Below are positions 53,323 through 60,992 of a DNA stretch of 64,000 nt, piece by piece. Under the pieces are notes generated by a model. That model had not been told where the DNA came from and did no database searches. It saw nothing but the letters and a program-made list of their open reading frames with translations. Made by a program: the position numbers and the translations under genes. This stretch comes from Cellulomonas sp. Root930 (GTDB lineage: Bacteria > Actinomycetota > Actinomycetes > Actinomycetales > Cellulomonadaceae), in the NCBI GenBank assembly GCA_001429255.1, contig LMJI01000001.1, positions 1,033,256 to 1,097,255 on the forward strand, read 5' to 3'. The first letter of the stretch is position 1, and each line of letters begins with the position of its first letter.

Positions 53323-53502
53323 ATGGCGAACAAGTCGTCCGGTGCGGGAGGCGGAGCCGTCTACGGGATCGGGTTCGTCGGCGCCGCGGTGTTCTACTTC
53401 CAGCAGGCGGACACGTTCTGGTCGTTCGTGCTGGCGATCCCGAAGTCGCTCATCTGGCCCGGGATCGTGGTGTTCGAGCTGCTCAAGGGCTTCTACGGCT
53501 GA
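53323..53502 (+). CDS. Small membrane protein
   Basis: A 59-residue protein (MANKSSGAGGGAVYGIGFVGAAVFYFQQADTFWSFVLAIPKSLIWPGIVVFELLKGFYG) with two hydrophobic segments and an AGGAG ribosome site. Similar short proteins are widespread hypotheticals in this bacterial family. Function is unknown. The gene lies in the gap between the divergent VOC gene and the convergent TM2-domain gene. Confidence 0.8.
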   Translation: MANKSSGAGGGAVYGIGFVGAAVFYFQQADTFWSFVLAIPKSLIWPGIVVFELLKGFYG

Positions 53503-53510
53503 CCGCCCGG

Positions 53511-54044
53511 TCAGCCCCGCAGGGGCCGCCCTCGCGCGTCGCGACTGAACCGACCGCGCCGCACCGACAGGTACAGCAGGCCCTCGGCGAAGCCCCAGAC
53601 GCCCATGACGATCGCGGCCAGGCCGAGCGTGAAGAACCCGCCGACGACGGTGATCGCGAGCATCGTGAGCCCTCGTCGCCAGTAGCCGAGGTAGAGGCGG
53701 TGCAGGCCGAGACCGCCGAGGAAGACCCCGAGCAGACCGGCGGCGACGCGCGACCGGGTGAGCTGCGGCCATCGCCACGGCACCCGTACCGCCTCGCGGT
53801 GTCCCGGCACAGCTGAGGCCGTCAACCACCGCCACCGCCATCGTCGCGGCCCGCGCACCGTCTCGCGGGCGACGGGCACCGCGTCCTGCACGTCGGGCAC
53901 CCGACCGGGCGGGTAGCGCACGGTGGCCGAGAGCGGCAGGAACGGTGGGGGCGGCGGGTGCAGCGGGCGGCGAGTGACCACAGGGCGCTCGCGGACGTCG
54001 TCGTCGAGGTCCAGGACGTCGAGCCGGTCGATGGTGTCGGTCAC
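53511..54044 (-). CDS. TM2-domain membrane protein
   Basis: A 177-residue protein with a long cytoplasmic, Pro/Arg-rich N-terminus (about 1-95) and a C-terminal TM2 domain (AAGLLGVFLGGLGLHRLYLGYWRRGLTMLAITVVGGFFTLGLAAIVMGVWGFAEGLLYLSV), which forms two helices. The GTG at 54044 has GGGAG 5-8 nt upstream. TM2 domains occur in many membrane proteins of unknown role. Basic residues near the helices would hold the tail at the inner face. Confidence 0.8.
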   Translation of the reverse strand: MTDTIDRLDVLDLDDDVRERPVVTRRPLHPPPPPFLPLSATVRYPPGRVPDVQDAVPVARETVRGPRRWRWRWLTASAVPGHREAVRVPWRWPQLTRSRVAAGLLGVFLGGLGLHRLYLGYWRRGLTMLAITVVGGFFTLGLAAIVMGVWGFAEGLLYLSVRRGRFSRDARGRPLRG

Positions 54045-54168
54045 GGGTGCTCCCGCGGGTCGGCCGTCGCGAGCTGCGGCGGATCTTCCGAGGGTAAGCC
54101 GTGTGCCGCGAAGCCGGTAGCGTGCCGGGCCTGCCTGCCTGTCGGAGCCCGGTCCTAGCCTGACCGGT

Positions 54169-54945
54169 ATGAGCGACCTCTCCGACCTGCGCGGCTCGCA
54201 GTTCCAGGACGCCGACCTGCAGGGATCGCGGTTCACGATGGTGGACCTCACCGGCTCCACGTTCCGCTTCGCGGGGTTCCACGGGGTCGTGATGCGCGGC
54301 GTCGAGCTCACCGACACCACCATCGACGGCGAGGTCCAGAACCTCGTCATCAACGGCATCGACGTCGCCCCGCTGGTGGAGGCCGAGCTGGACCGGCGGC
54401 ACCCCGAGAAGCCGCTGTTCCGCCCGACCACCGCGGACGGGTTCCGGCAGGCGTGGGACGTCAACGAGCGGCTCTGGGCCACCACGGTCGACCGCGCACG
54501 CCGGCTGCCCGCGGAGCTGCTGCACGAGTCGGTGGCGGAGGAGTGGTCGTTCATCCAGACCCTGCGGCACCTGGCCTTCGCGTCGGAGTCGTGGGTGGCG
54601 CGCGGGATCCTCGGCGACCCGAGCCCGTGGCACCCGCTCTCGCTCCCGTGGGACCAGATGCGGCCGCGGCCGGGCGTGCCGCGGGACCGGGACGCGCGAC
54701 CGTCGCTCGACGAGGCGCTCGCGCTGCGCCTCGACGGAATGGCGGTGGTGCGCGGGGTGGTCGACGACCTGACCGACCAGCAGCTGGACCGCATGACCGA
54801 GCCGCTCGTGGGTCCGGGGTGGCCCGACGAGGGTGCCACCTTCCCGGTCCGCGACTGCCTCCTCGTCGTGCTCAACGAGGAGTGGTGGCACCGCAGGTAC
54901 GCCGAGCGCGACCTGGCCGTGCTGGAGGCTCGCGGCGGATACTGA
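54169..54945 (+). CDS. DinB-like protein with pentapeptide-repeat-like N-terminus
   Basis: A 258-residue protein. The N-terminal 60 residues have pentapeptide-like spacing (DLSDLRGSQFQDADLQGSRFTMVDLTGSTFRFAGFHGVVMRGVELTDTTIDG). Residues from about 100 form a four-helix DinB-like metal bundle with RHLAFASESWVARGILGD and NEEWWHRRYAERDLAVLE (candidate His ligands). DinB proteins act as thiol-dependent or metal-dependent enzymes, including mycothiol-dependent maleylpyruvate isomerase-like members. The exact reaction is unknown. Its stop is 5 nt before the next gene, so the two may be in one operon. Confidence 0.82.
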   Translation: MSDLSDLRGSQFQDADLQGSRFTMVDLTGSTFRFAGFHGVVMRGVELTDTTIDGEVQNLVINGIDVAPLVEAELDRRHPEKPLFRPTTADGFRQAWDVNERLWATTVDRARRLPAELLHESVAEEWSFIQTLRHLAFASESWVARGILGDPSPWHPLSLPWDQMRPRPGVPRDRDARPSLDEALALRLDGMAVVRGVVDDLTDQQLDRMTEPLVGPGWPDEGATFPVRDCLLVVLNEEWWHRRYAERDLAVLEARGGY

Positions 54946-54949
54946 CGAC

Positions 54950-55405
54950 GTGAGCGGAGCAGGTCCTCGTCCTCGGCGCACGTACTCGCCGGGTCGGTGG
55001 CGCTCGGTCGGGAACAGGGTGATGCTCCCGCTGGTGCGGGCCGGGCTCGTCCCGTACACCTGGATGCTGATCACCCGCGGCCGCACCACCGGGCTGGCTC
55101 GGAAGGTGCCGGTCACCCCGGTGGAGCAGGACGGGCGGCGGTGGCTCGTCGCGCCGTACGGCGCCGTGGCCTGGGTGCACAACGCCCGCGCGGCCGGACG
55201 CGTGCAGCTGGCTCGGCGTCGCGACGTGCGCACCTACGCCGTGCGGGAGGTGACCGACCCGCAGGAGGCCGCGCCGGTCCTGCACCGCTACGTGCAGGTC
55301 GCCTCGGCGACGCGCGCCTACTTCTCCGCCGACCGGTCCGATCCCGTGGACGCGTTCGTCGCCGACGTCGCGGACCATCCGGTGTTCGAGCTCACTCCGG
55401 CCTGA
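54950..55405 (+). CDS. Deazaflavin-dependent nitroreductase-like (DUF385) protein
   Basis: A 151-residue protein of the F420-binding split beta-barrel group: MLPLVRAGLVPYTWMLITRGRTTGLARKVPVTPVEQDGRRWLVAPYGAVAWVHNARAAGRVQLARRRDVRTYAVREV. Members include the Mycobacterium Ddn nitroreductase. The GTG start follows the DinB-like gene by 5 nt. Whether F420 is made by this organism cannot be told from the window. It overlaps the convergent MerR-VOC gene by 14 bp. Confidence 0.85.
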   Translation: MSGAGPRPRRTYSPGRWRSVGNRVMLPLVRAGLVPYTWMLITRGRTTGLARKVPVTPVEQDGRRWLVAPYGAVAWVHNARAAGRVQLARRRDVRTYAVREVTDPQEAAPVLHRYVQVASATRAYFSADRSDPVDAFVADVADHPVFELTPA

Positions 55406-56195
55406 GCCGCAGCGGTGCCCAGAACGACCACGGTTCCCCCTCCGGACCGAGCGCCCCGTACTCGCGCACCCCGTAGGGCTGGTCGGCCGGCGGGAAGCTG
55501 ATCGTGCCGCCGCGCGCGACGACGGCCGCGTGGTGCGCGTCGACGTCCTGCACGGTGACGACGAGCATCCCGGTCGCGGCGCCGAGCGCGGCCGGTGACG
55601 CGAGCCCCCACTCCGGCGCCACCCGGTGGAGCATGACGACGCCGTCGGCGGTGCGGACCTCGGCGTGCACGACGACCCCGTCGTCCGCGCGGTGCAGCGC
55701 TCCGGGTTCCAGCCCGAAGACCTCGACGAGGTGCCGGTGCGCGGCCTCCAGGTCGGCGTAGACGAGGACCGCGACCCGGCGCAGCGGCTCGATGGCGGTG
55801 ACGGCGGTGTCCTCCAGCACGGCGAGCAGGCGGCGGCACACGTCCTCGTCCGCGCGCTCGATCGGCTCGTCCGCTCGGGCGTCGGTCAGCCGGTGCAGCA
55901 GCCGTTCCATCCGGAGCACCTGGTCCTCGAGGGACGCCAGGTGGCTGCGCAGGGCTCCGTCGAGGCTCCACGTCGGATCGTCCAGGGCGGTCGCGATGTC
56001 GTCGAGCGAGGCGCCGAACCGTCGCAGCACGCTGATCCGGTAGAGCCGCTCCACCTGCTCGCGGCGGTAGACGCGGTGGCCGGCGGCGGTGCGCTCCGGG
56101 GTCAGCAGCCCGATGTCGTCGTAGTGGTGCAGCGTCCGCACGGTCAGGCCGGAGACCTCCGCGAGCTCGCCCACCCGCCAGGACGCACCGTCCAT
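55392..56195 (-). CDS. MerR-family regulator fused to a VOC domain
   Basis: A 267-residue fusion. Residues 1-75 are a MerR winged helix (WRVGELAEVSGLTVRTLHHYDDIGLLTPERTAAGHRVYRREQVERLYRISVLRRFG), a coiled linker spans about 75-125, and the rest is a VOC domain (about 133-262: VLVYADLEAAHRHLVEVFGLEPGALHRADDGVVVHAEVRTADGVVMLHRVAPEWG...). The VOC part probably senses a ligand. It is preceded by the VOC gene at 56198 (2 nt between genes), which may be the resistance or detoxification partner in a ligand-sensing operon. Confidence 0.9.
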   Translation of the reverse strand: MDGASWRVGELAEVSGLTVRTLHHYDDIGLLTPERTAAGHRVYRREQVERLYRISVLRRFGASLDDIATALDDPTWSLDGALRSHLASLEDQVLRMERLLHRLTDARADEPIERADEDVCRRLLAVLEDTAVTAIEPLRRVAVLVYADLEAAHRHLVEVFGLEPGALHRADDGVVVHAEVRTADGVVMLHRVAPEWGLASPAALGAATGMLVVTVQDVDAHHAAVVARGGTISFPPADQPYGVREYGALGPEGEPWSFWAPLRLRPE

Positions 56196-56197
56196 GG

Positions 56198-56578
56198 TCA
56201 GCGCGCGGACGAGTGGATCGCCCAGCGGTGACCGAACGGGTCCACCAGCCAGCCGCGCTTCTCGTCGCCCTGGTCGGAGGGCTCCCGGTCCGCGGTCGCG
56301 CCGGCGGCGACGGCGGCCGCGTAGACGGCGTCGACGTCGTCCACCCCGAGCACCATCGCGGACGTGCTGTGCCCGAGCGTGGCCGGGGCGTAGGCGCCGT
56401 AGTCGTGGAACTCGTCGGACAGGTAGAACGCGACCTCGCCGACGCGGAGCTCCACGAACCCGATCCGGCCGTCCCCCTCGTCGCGCTCGCCGGTCTCCTG
56501 CGCACCGAACGCGGCGCCGTAGAACGCGATCGCGGCTGCCGCGTCGTGCACGGTCAGGTACGGGACCAGGGTCGTCAT
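56198..56578 (-). CDS. VOC protein (bleomycin-resistance-like), operon partner of MerR-VOC
   Basis: A 126-residue single VOC domain: MTTLVPYLTVHDAAAAIAFYGAAFGAQETGERDEGDGRIGFVELRVGEVAFYLSDEFHDYGAYAPATLGHSTSAMVLGVDDVDAVYAAAVAAGATADREPSDQGDEKRGWLVDPFGHRWAIHSSAR. It is the first gene of a two-gene operon with the MerR-VOC gene, separated by 2 nt. Members bind glycopeptide or other ligands or catalyse metal-dependent reactions. The ligand here is unknown. Confidence 0.88.
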   Translation of the reverse strand: MTTLVPYLTVHDAAAAIAFYGAAFGAQETGERDEGDGRIGFVELRVGEVAFYLSDEFHDYGAYAPATLGHSTSAMVLGVDDVDAVYAAAVAAGATADREPSDQGDEKRGWLVDPFGHRWAIHSSAR

Positions 56579-56641
56579 GGTGCCTCCTCGACTCGCGCGG
56601 CGCCTCGTCGTCGCCGCTGCGCCCGACGCTAGGCCCTCACG

Positions 56642-57457
56642 TCACGTGAGGTGCAAGCGCGTCGCGACGGTGATCAGGTGCGAGCTGAGCCCGAGCAGGC
56701 TGGGCTCCGCCTCGATCACCCGCGCGGAGTCGAGCACCACCTCGCGGTCGGCCGCGTGGTCGAGCGCCGGCGCGATCGCCCGGATCCAGTGTGCGAGCCC
56801 TTCGACGCCCACCGTCTCCGTGACCTCCAGACCTGACTCGGTCGCCTCGGCGCCCAGCTCCTCCGGGCGGTGGAAGTACGCGGTCGTGAACCAGCGGGGG
56901 TCACCGGTCGGGTTCTCGTGGACCCCGGTCGCCAGGTCCTGCGCGACGATCGCCCGGAACGCGGGGTCGAACAGGTAGGACTGCGCGAGCCCGTCGAACA
57001 GGGACGCGAACCGGGAGATCGCCATCGCGATCACCACCCCGCCCGGCACGACGACGCGCCGCGCCTCCCGCCACGCCGCCAGCCGGTCGGCGCGGTCGGT
57101 CAGGTGGTAGAGCGGGCCGAGCAGGAGGACGGCGTCGGCCGACGCGTCCGGCAGCGCCAACGCGCGAGCGTCGCCCACGGTCGCGGTGAACTGCTGGCGA
57201 GCACCGAGTCGCGTCTCGGCCCGCGCGACGTGACCGGGCAGGAGGTCGACCAGGTGCACGGTGTGCCCGTCGGCCAGCAGCCACTCCGCGTGCACGCCGG
57301 TGGCCCCGCCGACGTCCAGCACGCGCGAGGAGGGGCGCAGGTGGCGACGGACGATCTCCTGCACGCGCGCGAGCTCCAGCCGGCCGAGGCCCTGACGCAG
57401 GCGCTGGTCCTCGTCGTACGCGGTCTCGTAGTGCTCGTGGATCGGGGGCTGCTCCAT
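56642..57457 (-). CDS. Class I SAM-dependent methyltransferase
   Basis: A 271-residue methyltransferase. Motif I is SSRVLDVGGATGVHAEWLLADGHTVHLVDLLPGHVARAE, followed by VGDARALALPDASADAVLLLGPLYHLTDRADRLAAWREARRVVVPGGVVIAMAISRFASLFDGL. The C-terminal half is a variable cap region. The substrate is unknown. The start ATG 57457 has no strong ribosome site. About 63 nt separate its 3' end from the VOC gene, so they are probably independent units. Confidence 0.88.
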   Translation of the reverse strand: MEQPPIHEHYETAYDEDQRLRQGLGRLELARVQEIVRRHLRPSSRVLDVGGATGVHAEWLLADGHTVHLVDLLPGHVARAETRLGARQQFTATVGDARALALPDASADAVLLLGPLYHLTDRADRLAAWREARRVVVPGGVVIAMAISRFASLFDGLAQSYLFDPAFRAIVAQDLATGVHENPTGDPRWFTTAYFHRPEELGAEATESGLEVTETVGVEGLAHWIRAIAPALDHAADREVVLDSARVIEAEPSLLGLSSHLITVATRLHLT

Positions 57458-57505
57458 CGCGACAACCTACGGGCGCCCCGCCGGCCGCAGCACCGGGATT
57501 TCCCC

Positions 57506-57820
57506 TCAGCCGACGAGGGCGTCGACCGCGAGCATGGCCGCCGCGACCGGCGCGAGCGCGGCCAGGACGAACGTGGTCCGGGTCCGCCACCGGGGCGCCC
57601 ACCCGCGTCGTGCCTGCGCGATCGCGACGACCAGCGCGAGCACGGACGGGACGAGCGCGTACACGACCAGGACCGCCGCCACGAGGTCGCCCCAGGACTG
57701 CGGGTCGCGGGCTGCCTGGATCGCCGCGCTCGCCGCGACCACGACGCCGACCGCAGCGATGCCGGCCAGCACGAGGGCGGTCCAGCCGAGCACCTCGGCC
57801 CAGGGAAAGCGTCGCGTCAT
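57506..57820 (-). CDS. Small membrane protein at the end of the CPBP operon
   Basis: A 104-residue hydrophobic protein with three membrane helices (WAEVLGWTALVLAGIAAVGVVVAASAAI..., DLVAAVLVVYALVPSVLALVVAIAQARRG, TTFVLAALAPVAAAMLAVDALVG). It overlaps the CPBP protease gene by 4 nt, indicating coupling. No family was recognised. It is probably functionally linked with the protease. Confidence 0.75.
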   Translation of the reverse strand: MTRRFPWAEVLGWTALVLAGIAAVGVVVAASAAIQAARDPQSWGDLVAAVLVVYALVPSVLALVVAIAQARRGWAPRWRTRTTFVLAALAPVAAAMLAVDALVG

Positions 57821-58641
57821 GCCCGGACGGTACTGCCCCACCGTCGGAACACGACGACCGCTGTGAGCACCAGCAGCGGCAGGACCACGAGCCCCTCCGG
57901 ACGCGCTGAGTGGACCAGCGGGCTGTCGATGACGACGACGTCGGCCGCCAGCAGCGGGAACGCGACCGCGTTGGCCATCCCGTGCCCGAGCACCGCGGGC
58001 CAGACGCTCCCGGTGCGGTCGCGGGCGACGCCCCAGATCACGGCCATCGCGAGGACTGCCACGGTGAACAGCGGGAGCTGCGCCGCCAGGGGCAGGTCGG
58101 TGTAGCCGTCGCCGAACGCGACGATGTACGGCACGTGCCAGACGGCCCACAGGACGCCGACGGCGAGGTGCCGCCGCAGCGCGGGCACGCCGAGTGCGGC
58201 GAGCCGCGGCTCCAGGTACCCGCGCCAGCCGAGCTCCTCGAACGCGGCGAACGTCAGTCGGGCGAGGAAGCCCGTCGCGAAGAGCGCGGCGAACCGCGGC
58301 CCGGCGCCGGGTGCCACGTGCACGTCGCCCGTGAGCGCGCCGAGCGCGATCGGGACGGCGAAGAGCACGGGGAACAGCAGGAGCGCGACGGCGTACCAGC
58401 CGCGCTCGCGGCCGAGGCGGAGGCCGGCGTCGGCCCAGCCCTCCCGGCCGATCGTGCGCAGCCCGACGGCAAGGAGCATCGGGCTCAGCACGAACAGGAG
58501 GGCGCCTGCGCTCGTGCCGGGGTCGTCCGACGCGGCCATGACCAGCCCGCCGAGCGCGGACAGAGCGAGCACGCCGACGGCGTAGATCGCGACCCCGCGG
58601 CGGCTCGCGAGGCGGGCAGGTGCTATGTCGATGGCAGTCAT
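57817..58641 (-). CDS. CPBP-family intramembrane metalloprotease
   Basis: A 274-residue protein with about seven helices. Its CPBP (Abi/CAAX protease) signature comprises EELGWRGYLEPRLA (EExxxR), WAVWHVPYIVAFG (H near the active site) and GHGMANAVAFPLL. Members cleave prenylated or membrane proteins and act in bacteriocin self-immunity in Gram-positives. It is in an operon with a small membrane protein downstream and a PadR regulator upstream (66-nt gap). Confidence 0.9.
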   Translation of the reverse strand: MTAIDIAPARLASRRGVAIYAVGVLALSALGGLVMAASDDPGTSAGALLFVLSPMLLAVGLRTIGREGWADAGLRLGRERGWYAVALLLFPVLFAVPIALGALTGDVHVAPGAGPRFAALFATGFLARLTFAAFEELGWRGYLEPRLAALGVPALRRHLAVGVLWAVWHVPYIVAFGDGYTDLPLAAQLPLFTVAVLAMAVIWGVARDRTGSVWPAVLGHGMANAVAFPLLAADVVVIDSPLVHSARPEGLVVLPLLVLTAVVVFRRWGSTVRA

Positions 58642-58707
58642 GGCAGCTCCTTCGGGCGTGGGGCATCGCCCGGCCGCCGGGTGGCGGTCGGTGGGGGTGC
58701 GGGTGGC

Positions 58708-59253
58708 TCAGTCGGTCAGCTCGGCGAGCAGGTCCTGGGTCCAGTCGAGCTCCGCGCGTGCGTGCGCGAGCCCGTTCGCCAGCGTGGCGAGCCGGAGCCG
58801 CATCTCCAGGTCGAGCGTGATGCCGGCCGCGGCGACCGCCCGCTCGCTGGCGTCCCGCGTCTGCTCGAGGACGGCCGCCAGCTCGCGCGCCTCGTCGGCC
58901 CGCTCCTGCAGGACGGTTCGGACGCGGTCGACGCCGAGCCGGCCGACGAAGAACAGCCGCACCAGGAACACCTCGCGCGACGGCACGTACTCGACCGGGG
59001 ACGCGAGCCAGTCGTCGAGCTCCGCCAGCCCCGCCTCGGTGATCGCGTGCTCGCGGCGGTCGGGCTTGCCCTCCTGCGGGATCGTCGTCACCGAGACCAG
59101 CCCGTCCGCGGCCAGGTGGCCGAGGGTGCGGTAGATCTGCGCCTGGTCGGCCGGCCAGAAGTGCGCGACCGACTCCTCCATGTGCTTGCGCAGGTCGTAG
59201 CCGGACATCGGGGCGATCGACAGGAACCCGAGGACGGCGTGCTTCAAGGACAT
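58708..59253 (-). CDS. PadR-family transcriptional regulator (VanR/AphA type)
   Basis: A 181-residue regulator. The N-terminal PadR helix-turn-helix is LKHAVLGFLSIAPMSGYDLRKHMEESVAHFWPADQAQIYRTLGHLAADGLVSVTTIPQEGKPDRREHAITEAGLAELDDWL, and the C-terminal long helix pair (RVRTVLQERADEARELAAVLEQTR...) dimerises. A perfect 14-bp inverted repeat (59263-59298) lies 10 nt upstream of its start and is its likely operator. It heads the operon with the CPBP protease. The ligand is unknown. Confidence 0.92.
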   Translation of the reverse strand: MSLKHAVLGFLSIAPMSGYDLRKHMEESVAHFWPADQAQIYRTLGHLAADGLVSVTTIPQEGKPDRREHAITEAGLAELDDWLASPVEYVPSREVFLVRLFFVGRLGVDRVRTVLQERADEARELAAVLEQTRDASERAVAAAGITLDLEMRLRLATLANGLAHARAELDWTQDLLAELTD

Positions 59254-59262
59254 GCAGCCACC

Positions 59263-59298
59263 ATAGAGGACTTGTCACCTATAGGACAAGTCCTCTAT
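59263..59298. promoter_or_regulatory. Perfect 14-bp inverted repeat, likely PadR operator
   Basis: ATAGAGGACTTGTC (59263-59276), an 8-nt spacer with CTATAG, then GACAAGTCCTCTAT (59285-59298). The arms match exactly. It lies between the divergent padR and pdxH-like genes and would cover the promoters of both. The AT content is higher than in the surroundings, and the long perfect arms suggest tight repression. Confidence 0.85.
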
Positions 59299-59323
59299 CG
59301 ATCGTCCAGCGTACTGTCGCGTC

Positions 59324-59992
59324 GTGCGGAGCGAGTACTCAGGCGAGGGTCTCAGCGAGGACCAGCTGGCGGCGACGCCGCTGGAGCAGGTGCGCAGGTG
59401 GGTAGCCGAGGCCGAGACGAGGCAGGCCGACCGGGGCGACGTCGTCGAGCCCGTCGCCCTCTCCGTCGCGACGGTCGACGCCGACGGCCTCCCCAACGTC
59501 CGCACCGTCCTCATGCGGTTCCTCGACGGGCGTGGTCCCGGGTTCGTCACCGACCTCGGCTCGACGAAGAGCCGCGAGATCGGTGCCACCGGCGGGATGG
59601 CTGCCTCGCTCACCTGGCCGGCCATGTACCGGGCGGTCCGGTTCCGCGGGCGGGCGTTGCCCGTCGGGCGCGACGAGATCGCCGCCTACTTCACCTCCCG
59701 GCCGTGGGGTTCACGGATCAGTGCGTGGGCGTCGGAGCAGTCGCAGCCGATCGCCGACCGGGCGGCGCTGGTCGCGGCCTACGAGCGGTACGCGGCCCTC
59801 TACCCCGACACCGGCTCACCGGACGACGTCCCGGTGCCGGACGGCTGGGGCGGTTGGCGGATCGACTGCGACGAGGTCGAGCTGTGGGCGGGCCGGCGCG
59901 ACCGGCTGCACGACCGGCTCGTGTTCACACGCGCGGCCGACGGGGGCCTGGACGTGGCGGACGCCTGGACCGTGCACCGGCGACAGCCCTGA
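59324..59992 (+). CDS. Pyridoxamine 5'-phosphate oxidase-like protein
   Basis: A 222-residue FMN protein of the PdxH type: VRSEYSGEGLSEDQLAATPLEQVRRWVAEAETRQ, EPVALSVATVDADGLPNVRTVLMRFLDG, YRAVRFRGRALPVGRDEIAAYFTSRPWGSRISAWASEQSQPI, with RLHDRLVFTR near the end. Canonical residues are mostly kept, but RQVR is RAVR and YTN is VTD, so it may be a diverged PdxH. It would oxidise pyridoxamine or pyridoxine phosphate to PLP. The GTG 59324 start is 26 nt after the PadR operator. Confidence 0.88.
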   Translation: MRSEYSGEGLSEDQLAATPLEQVRRWVAEAETRQADRGDVVEPVALSVATVDADGLPNVRTVLMRFLDGRGPGFVTDLGSTKSREIGATGGMAASLTWPAMYRAVRFRGRALPVGRDEIAAYFTSRPWGSRISAWASEQSQPIADRAALVAAYERYAALYPDTGSPDDVPVPDGWGGWRIDCDEVELWAGRRDRLHDRLVFTRAADGGLDVADAWTVHRRQP

Positions 59993-60928
59993 TCAGAGCG
60001 GCCGCACCATCTCGAGCTCGGGGCCGATCGACCCGGTGAACGTGACGCCGGACGGCACGAAGCCGGCGCGTCGGTAGGCACCCTGGGCCCGCGCGTTGTC
60101 GCGGTGGACCCCCAGGCTCAGCTCGTCGAAGCCCTGGTCACGCGCCCACTGCGCGGCCGAGTCCAGCAGCCGGTCGATGAGTCCGTCGCCGCGGTGCTCC
60201 GGCCGCACGTAGACGCCGACGACGACCGCGCGGCTGCGCTCGACGGGCACGCCGTGGTAGTCGACCGAGCCCGCGCGCTGGACGATCACCGTCACGGAGC
60301 CGGCCCAGGTCTCGCCGTCGACGGCGACGAGCTGGGCGACGTCGTCCCCCGCGGCCGCACGAGCTGCGCGGTCCTGGAAGAACTCGTCGGGCTCCGCCGT
60401 CGCACGCTCGTAGGTCTCGAGGAACGCGATGCCGGCGGCCGCGTCACGGAGCGCGTCCAGGCGCAGCGCACGGGCGAGCGCCCACTCGTCGGCCCGGATG
60501 CGTCGGACGACGACCAGGGGCACCTCGGCGGAGGATGAGAACCCCGGCCGGTAGTCGCCGTACCGCGCCCAGGTCAGCCGGACCCGTACGAGCACCACGC
60601 CGTCGTCCGACAGGGAGGCCTCGAACTGCGGGAACGCGTCGAGGTACGCCCGAGCGCACAGGTCTCGTGCTGCGCCCGCGGGGAGGTCGGCGACGCCCTC
60701 GCACTGCAGCGTGGTGCCGTCGCGACCCCCGACGACCACCGCGACCCCCGGGTTCCGACGGAGGTTCGCGATCTTGCGCGACGTCGCCCGCGCGTCGAAC
60801 ACCAGCTCCGCGCGGTCGGTCGCGGTGATCGGGAGGTAAGCCGCCTGCGGCGATCCGTCCGGGCCGAGCGACGACACGACGCCGTCGCCCTGAGCGCGCA
60901 CGTACGCGATGAGCTCTGCACGATCCAT
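59993..60928 (-). CDS. Pyridoxamine-phosphate-oxidase-like domain fused to GNAT acetyltransferase
   Basis: A 311-residue fusion. Residues 1 to about 137 have the PPOX fold (MDRAELIAYVRAQGDGVVSSLGPDGSPQAAYLPITATDRAELVFDARATSRKIANLRRNPGVAVVVGG). Residues about 143-310 are a GNAT (LVVVRRIRADEWALARALRLDALRDA...VVVGVYVRPEHRGDGLIDRLLDSAAQWARDQGFDELSLGVHRDNARAQGAYRRAGF). The RxxG-type acetyl-CoA loop is RGDG. The PPOX part may bind FMN or F420. Its stop adjoins the stop of the PdxH-like gene. The substrate is unknown. Confidence 0.88.
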   Translation of the reverse strand: MDRAELIAYVRAQGDGVVSSLGPDGSPQAAYLPITATDRAELVFDARATSRKIANLRRNPGVAVVVGGRDGTTLQCEGVADLPAGAARDLCARAYLDAFPQFEASLSDDGVVLVRVRLTWARYGDYRPGFSSSAEVPLVVVRRIRADEWALARALRLDALRDAAAGIAFLETYERATAEPDEFFQDRAARAAAGDDVAQLVAVDGETWAGSVTVIVQRAGSVDYHGVPVERSRAVVVGVYVRPEHRGDGLIDRLLDSAAQWARDQGFDELSLGVHRDNARAQGAYRRAGFVPSGVTFTGSIGPELEMVRPL

Positions 60929-60992
60929 CGCGGCATCGTAGGGGGCTCAATGTCGTGGACGAGGGCGGACCACCGCTGCCATCGTCGGCGGG

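Noticed and set aside
57506..59278. 590-codon minus-strand frame running through the CPBP and PadR genes
   Set aside because: Only its last 104 codons (from ATG 57820) make a sensible membrane protein; the rest is out of frame with the CPBP and PadR genes, which are real.
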